From: CAYWJT01 sp964458655
Lineage (GTDB): Bacteria; Acidobacteriota; Aminicenantia; Aminicenantales; Saccharicenantaceae
Direction of reading: 5' to 3'
Length of the DNA: 8,393 bases
Assembly: GCA_964458655.1 (NCBI GenBank)
Contig: CAYWJT010000076.1
Coordinates: 1 to 8,393 of the forward strand
The translations under genes were made by a program, and so were the position numbers. This document shows positions 5,846-8,393 of this stretch, piece by piece. The notes beneath the pieces were generated by a model that was not told the origin of the DNA, made no database searches, and saw only the letters and a list, made by a program, of their open reading frames with translations. Every line of letters begins with the position of its first letter. Positions within the stretch are counted from its first letter, which is position 1.

Positions 5846-7329
5846 TCATTCTCCGAAAGGGTTCTCGCCGGGGTAGAGCATGCCGGACGGACGGTTGAAT
5901 GAGATGTCCTCGACGCCGAGCAGGCGCATGGCCGACCAGAGCGTCCGGCCCGCCGGCGCGAAGGCCATGGCCGTATGGTGAGGGAAGCGCTTCTCGATGA
6001 GCACGTGCCTGTAGAAACGGCCCATCTCGCGGATGCCGATGACGCCGATGCCGCCGAAGCTCTTCGGGTCGATGTCCAACACCTCTCCTTCCGCGGCGTA
6101 GGCGCGCAGGATGGTGTCGGCCGTGGACTGGAGCCTGAAGATGGTCACCCGGCCGGGCCTCAGCCGGCCCTCGAGCGTGCCTCGGGTTATATCGGGCTCT
6201 TTGCCCGGTTCCATCAGGCGGCGCATGATGAGCTGGTAGCGCATCGCCGGGGCCACGAGGCAGGGGGCCGGCGTGTTCCCGCAGTGGAAGCCCATGAACA
6301 GGTCGGTCGGCTCGTAGCCCGCGCCCGCCTTGCCGGCGGCCTCGATCAGGTCCCGCGGGACGGTGTTGTTGATGTCGAGCAGGGTCACCGGCTTGACCGT
6401 CGCGCAGGCGCAGATGTACTCGCTCAGCGCGCCGTAGATGTCGACCTCGCAGGCCACCGGGATGCCGCGGCCGGCCAGCCGGGAGTTGACGTAGCAGGGC
6501 ACGAAGCCGAAGTAGGGCTCGAATGAGGGCCAGCACTTGTTGGCGAAGACGCCGAATTCCGACGCGCCCAGGTTGGCCTCCAGGAACTTGAGCAGCGCCG
6601 CCTCGTACCGGGCGAGTTTGACGAGCAGGTCGGGATAGGCGTTGCCGGCGCCGAGCTCGCGGGCCATGTCGGCCGCGATGGCCTCGACCTCGGCTGCGCC
6701 TTCGGCCTTCCGGTAGATGTCGTAGAGGTCGAGCTCGCTGTTCTCCATGACCTCGACGCCGAGGTCGTAGAGCGGCTTGATGGGCGCGTTGCAGGCCAGG
6801 AAGTCCTGCGGCCGCGGTCCGAAGGCGAAGATCTTGAGCTTCTTCAAGCCCAGGAAGACGCGCGCGACGGGGATGAACTCCCCGATCATCGAGGCGACTT
6901 CCTCCGCCGTGCCCACCGGGTATTCCGGGATGTGGACGCGGAGCTTCCTCAGGCCGATGTTGTAGGAGCTGTTGAGCAGGCCGCAGTAGGCGTCGCCCCG
7001 GCCGCCGACCAGGTCCCGGCCGGTCTCTTCGGCNNNNNNNNNNACATCACGGCCCCGTCGAATCTCTGGGCCAACAGCGTGGTCGGGCCTTCCGGTCCGA
7101 AATTGCCGAGGTAGACCGCGAGCGCGTTTATGCCCTTGCCCTTGACCTCGTCCAGGGCTCGGAGCACGTCCTTTTCGTTCTCGATGACCGTCTCGAGCTC
7201 GTGCACCTTGAGCCCGGCCTTCAGGCAGGCCGCCGCCACTTCCCGGCGCCGCCGTATCGAAAGCTCGACGGGGAAGCAGTCGCGGCTGACGGCGATGAGC
7301 CCGACAACGGGTTCAGGGATGTTCTTCAT
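5846..7329 (-). CDS. L-fucose/L-arabinose isomerase-family protein, interrupted by an assembly gap
   Basis: This cytoplasmic sugar isomerase (aldose-ketose) belongs to the fucose isomerase-like family. The N-terminal part (95 residues, ATG at 7329 down to the gap) reads MKNIPEPVVGLIAVSRDCFP onward. After the Ns the frame shifts, but an uninterrupted frame resumes at 7033 with AEETGRDLVGGRGDAYCGLL and runs 395 residues to the TGA at 5846. The two parts join into one protein of roughly 490-495 residues, normal for the family. Likely metal ligands in this superfamily are the Glu of CEVDIYGAL, the Asp of LLDINNT and a His in PHHTAMAF. GGAGGA at 7335-7340 lies 5 nt from the ATG, which overlaps the araD stop as ATGA. 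With araD and an AraB-like kinase upstream, the inferred job is L-arabinose (or another pentose) to ketose, but L-fucose or other sugars are possible. The apparent frame break is an artefact, not a mutation. Confidence 0.88.
7034..7043. other. Assembly gap (10 Ns) inside the isomerase gene
   Basis: Ten Ns join two sequence pieces. The coding frame on one side (ending in FDGAVM) and on the other (starting AEETGRD) differ by one, so ten cannot be the true length. A length of 2 modulo 3, such as 8 or 11, would restore the frame. Eleven would add four residues and would suit the family as I recall it. Confidence 0.9.
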
Positions 7330-8030
7330 GCTCTTCCTCCTTTTTTCTGGCCGTAGTAGGCGTCCGGGCCGTGCTTGCGGCCAAAATGTTTTTCCAGGTA
7401 GAAGGCCGGAAGCGGCGTCCCGCCTGGCTTGAGCTGGAGCGTCCCGAAGGCCGCCTTGGCGATGAACTCCAGCGCTACGGCCGCCCGCACCGCGTCTTCT
7501 GGCGTCCCGCCCCAGGCGAAGGGGCCGTGGCCGGCCACGAGCACGCCGGGCAGTTCGGCCGGGTCGAGGCGGCGGAAACGCTCGACGATGACCCTGCCGG
7601 TGTTGGCCTCGTAATCCCGTCTGACCTCGTTCTTCCGCAGCGCCCGCGCGAGCGGCACGGGTCCCCGGAAGATGTCGGCGTGGGTCGTCCCGAGACAGGG
7701 GATCTCCATGCCGGCCTGGGCGAACATGGTCGCGTAAGCGCTGTGGGCGTGGGCGATGCCGCCGACGCCCGGGAAGGCGCGGTAGAGCTCGAGGTGCGTC
7801 GGCGTGTCGGAAGAGGGCTTGAGCCGGCCTTCCACGACCTTGCCGTCGAGGTCCACGAGGACGATGTCCCCGGCTTTGAGCCTGTCGTAGGCCACTCCGC
7901 TCGGCTTGATGGCGAAGACGCCCCGCCGGCGGTCGAGGCCGCTGACGTTGCCGAAGGTCAGTATGACGAGGCCCGAACGGGCCAGCTCCAGGTTGGCCTT
8001 CCAGACGGATCGTTTCAGGTTCTCGAGCAT
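7326..8030 (-). CDS. araD: L-ribulose-5-phosphate 4-epimerase (class II aldolase/epimerase family)
   Basis: This cytoplasmic zinc enzyme interconverts L-ribulose-5-phosphate and D-xylulose-5-phosphate by a retro-aldol mechanism, feeding pentoses into the pentose phosphate pathway. The 234-residue length is close to E. coli AraD (231). Visible hallmarks are FGNVSG (about 26-31), KPSGVAYD, PSSDTPTHLELYRAF with D75, the zinc ligands H94 and H96 in HAHS, D119 in TTHADIF, H168 in AGHGPFAWG and the C-terminal RKHGPDAYYGQ with the catalytic tyrosine. These correspond to E. coli H95, H97, D120, H171 and Y229. An upstream in-frame start would give 258 residues but would run into the kinase gene; ATG 8030 matches the family N-terminus (MLENLKRSVWKANLEL). 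It lies 2 nt after the kinase stop and overlaps the isomerase start by ATGA. Related L-fuculose-phosphate aldolases share the fold, but the YYGQ end favours AraD. Confidence 0.94.
   Translation of the reverse strand: MLENLKRSVWKANLELARSGLVILTFGNVSGLDRRRGVFAIKPSGVAYDRLKAGDIVLVDLDGKVVEGRLKPSSDTPTHLELYRAFPGVGGIAHAHSAYATMFAQAGMEIPCLGTTHADIFRGPVPLARALRKNEVRRDYEANTGRVIVERFRRLDPAELPGVLVAGHGPFAWGGTPEDAVRAAVALEFIAKAAFGTLQLKPGGTPLPAFYLEKHFGRKHGPDAYYGQKKGGRA
7335..7340 (-). promoter_or_regulatory. Ribosome binding site of the isomerase inside araD
   Basis: GGAGGA on the minus strand sits 5 nt upstream of the ATG at 7329, within the last codons of araD. Together with the ATGA stop/start overlap it supports coupled translation of araD and the isomerase. 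Confidence 0.75.
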
Positions 8031-8032
8031 GT

Positions 8033-8393
8033 TCAACCGCCTCTCTGCCGGTCCTTGATGTCGAGCAGGTCCTTCATCACATGAAAGAGCGCGCCCTGCC
8101 ATTCCCGCGTGCCGAAGGCGTCGTGAAGCTCGCGGTAGAGCTTGTAAAGCTCCTGGTAGACGCGGTGTCGGCCTTTGTCCGGCTTGAAGGTCTTTTTCCT
8201 GACCCCGGTCATGCGGGCCTGGGCCTCGGGGAAAGACGCGTAACCCCCGGCCCTCCTGCCGGCGGCGACAGCCCCGGCGATGGCGGCGCCGAGGGCGCAG
8301 GTCTGGCCGGACCTGGCGACCTTCATCTCCATGCCCAGCACGTCGGCGTAGACCTGCATCACGAGCGGGTTCTTCTCGGCGATGCCGCCGCAG
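8033..8393 (-). CDS. araB: FGGY-family carbohydrate kinase, ribulokinase (AraB)-like, C-terminal part only
   Basis: About 119 residues of the C-terminus are present; the gene continues past the window edge. The visible start CGGIAEKNPLVMQVYADVLG followed by SGQTCALGAAIAGAVAAG is the FGGY C-terminal ATP-binding region (FGGY_C, ASKHA fold), and GGYASFPEAQARMTG followed by VYQELYKLYRELHDAFG closely resembles the tail of ribulokinases. The expected reaction is ATP-dependent phosphorylation of L-ribulose to L-ribulose-5-phosphate, the substrate of the AraD encoded 2 nt downstream. The reading frame is open across the edge, so the GTG or ATG at 8357-8362 is not a true start. The substrate assignment rests on tail similarity and on araD next door; related kinases for xylulose or fuculose are less likely. 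Confidence 0.85.
   Translation of the reverse strand, partial: CGGIAEKNPLVMQVYADVLGMEMKVARSGQTCALGAAIAGAVAAGRRAGGYASFPEAQARMTGVRKKTFKPDKGRHRVYQELYKLYRELHDAFGTREWQGALFHVMKDLLDIKDRQRGG

Noticed and set aside
5653..5898. An 81-residue plus-strand frame across the AT-rich spacer
   Set aside because: It overlaps the nuclease-like gene start and the isomerase end, changes composition halfway and has no motif.
5846..6916. A separate 356-residue isomerase gene starting at the GTG at 6916
   Set aside because: The frame is open upstream to the N gap and encodes conserved family sequence (GRGDAYCGLLNSSYNIGL, HIPEYPVGT), so 6916 is an internal Val codon.

Overview
The window reads as a piece of a GC-rich genome from a strict anaerobe, probably a scaffold from a metagenome-assembled genome. 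The run of ten Ns at 7034-7043 is an assembly join. An oxygen-sensitive glycyl radical enzyme with its activase implies anaerobic life. The lineage cannot be fixed from the sequence. The GC content and gene repertoire would suit an Acidobacteriota/Aminicenantes-like heterotroph, but that is only a guess.

Layout. (1) 54-3331, plus strand: a two-gene unit with a radical SAM glycyl-radical-enzyme activase and a roughly 787-residue glycyl radical enzyme that best fits the trans-4-hydroxy-L-proline dehydratase (HypD) type. A good promoter lies almost on top of the first start codon, and the second gene is translationally coupled to the first. (2) 3359-4881, minus strand: a secreted TPR-like small protein followed by a zinc-dependent medium-chain alcohol/polyol dehydrogenase. 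The dehydrogenase has its own near-consensus promoter 9 nt from its ATG, and it converges on the glycyl radical enzyme with only 27 bp between the stops. (3) About 4980-5830: a disturbed patch holding a decayed Rhs/YD-repeat fragment on the plus strand and an AT-rich gene on the minus strand for a small protein with the signature of a PD-(D/E)XK nuclease. Its composition is unlike everything around it, so it was probably acquired. (4) 5846-8393, minus strand: a compact sugar operon in the order FGGY kinase (AraB-like, cut by the window edge), AraD 4-epimerase, and an L-fucose/L-arabinose isomerase-family protein interrupted by the assembly gap. The junctions are 2 nt and a 4-nt ATGA overlap.

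How the genes work together. The region-4 operon makes a coherent pentose route, aldose to ketose (isomerase), ketose to ketose-5-phosphate (kinase), then L-ribulose-5-phosphate to D-xylulose-5-phosphate (AraD). The isomerase is a FucI-like family member rather than a recognisable classical AraA. The activase installs the glycyl radical in the dehydratase, which would turn 4-hydroxyproline into pyrroline-5-carboxylate. The reductase that usually follows (ProC) is not in the window. The adjacent dehydrogenase may or may not belong to the same pathway.

The most interesting points are the HypD-like pair without its usual partner, two promoters placed for leaderless or near-leaderless transcripts, the AT-rich nuclease-like gene beside an Rhs relic, and the non-classical isomerase in an araBD-type operon. 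No RNA genes, CRISPR arrays or intact mobile elements were seen.
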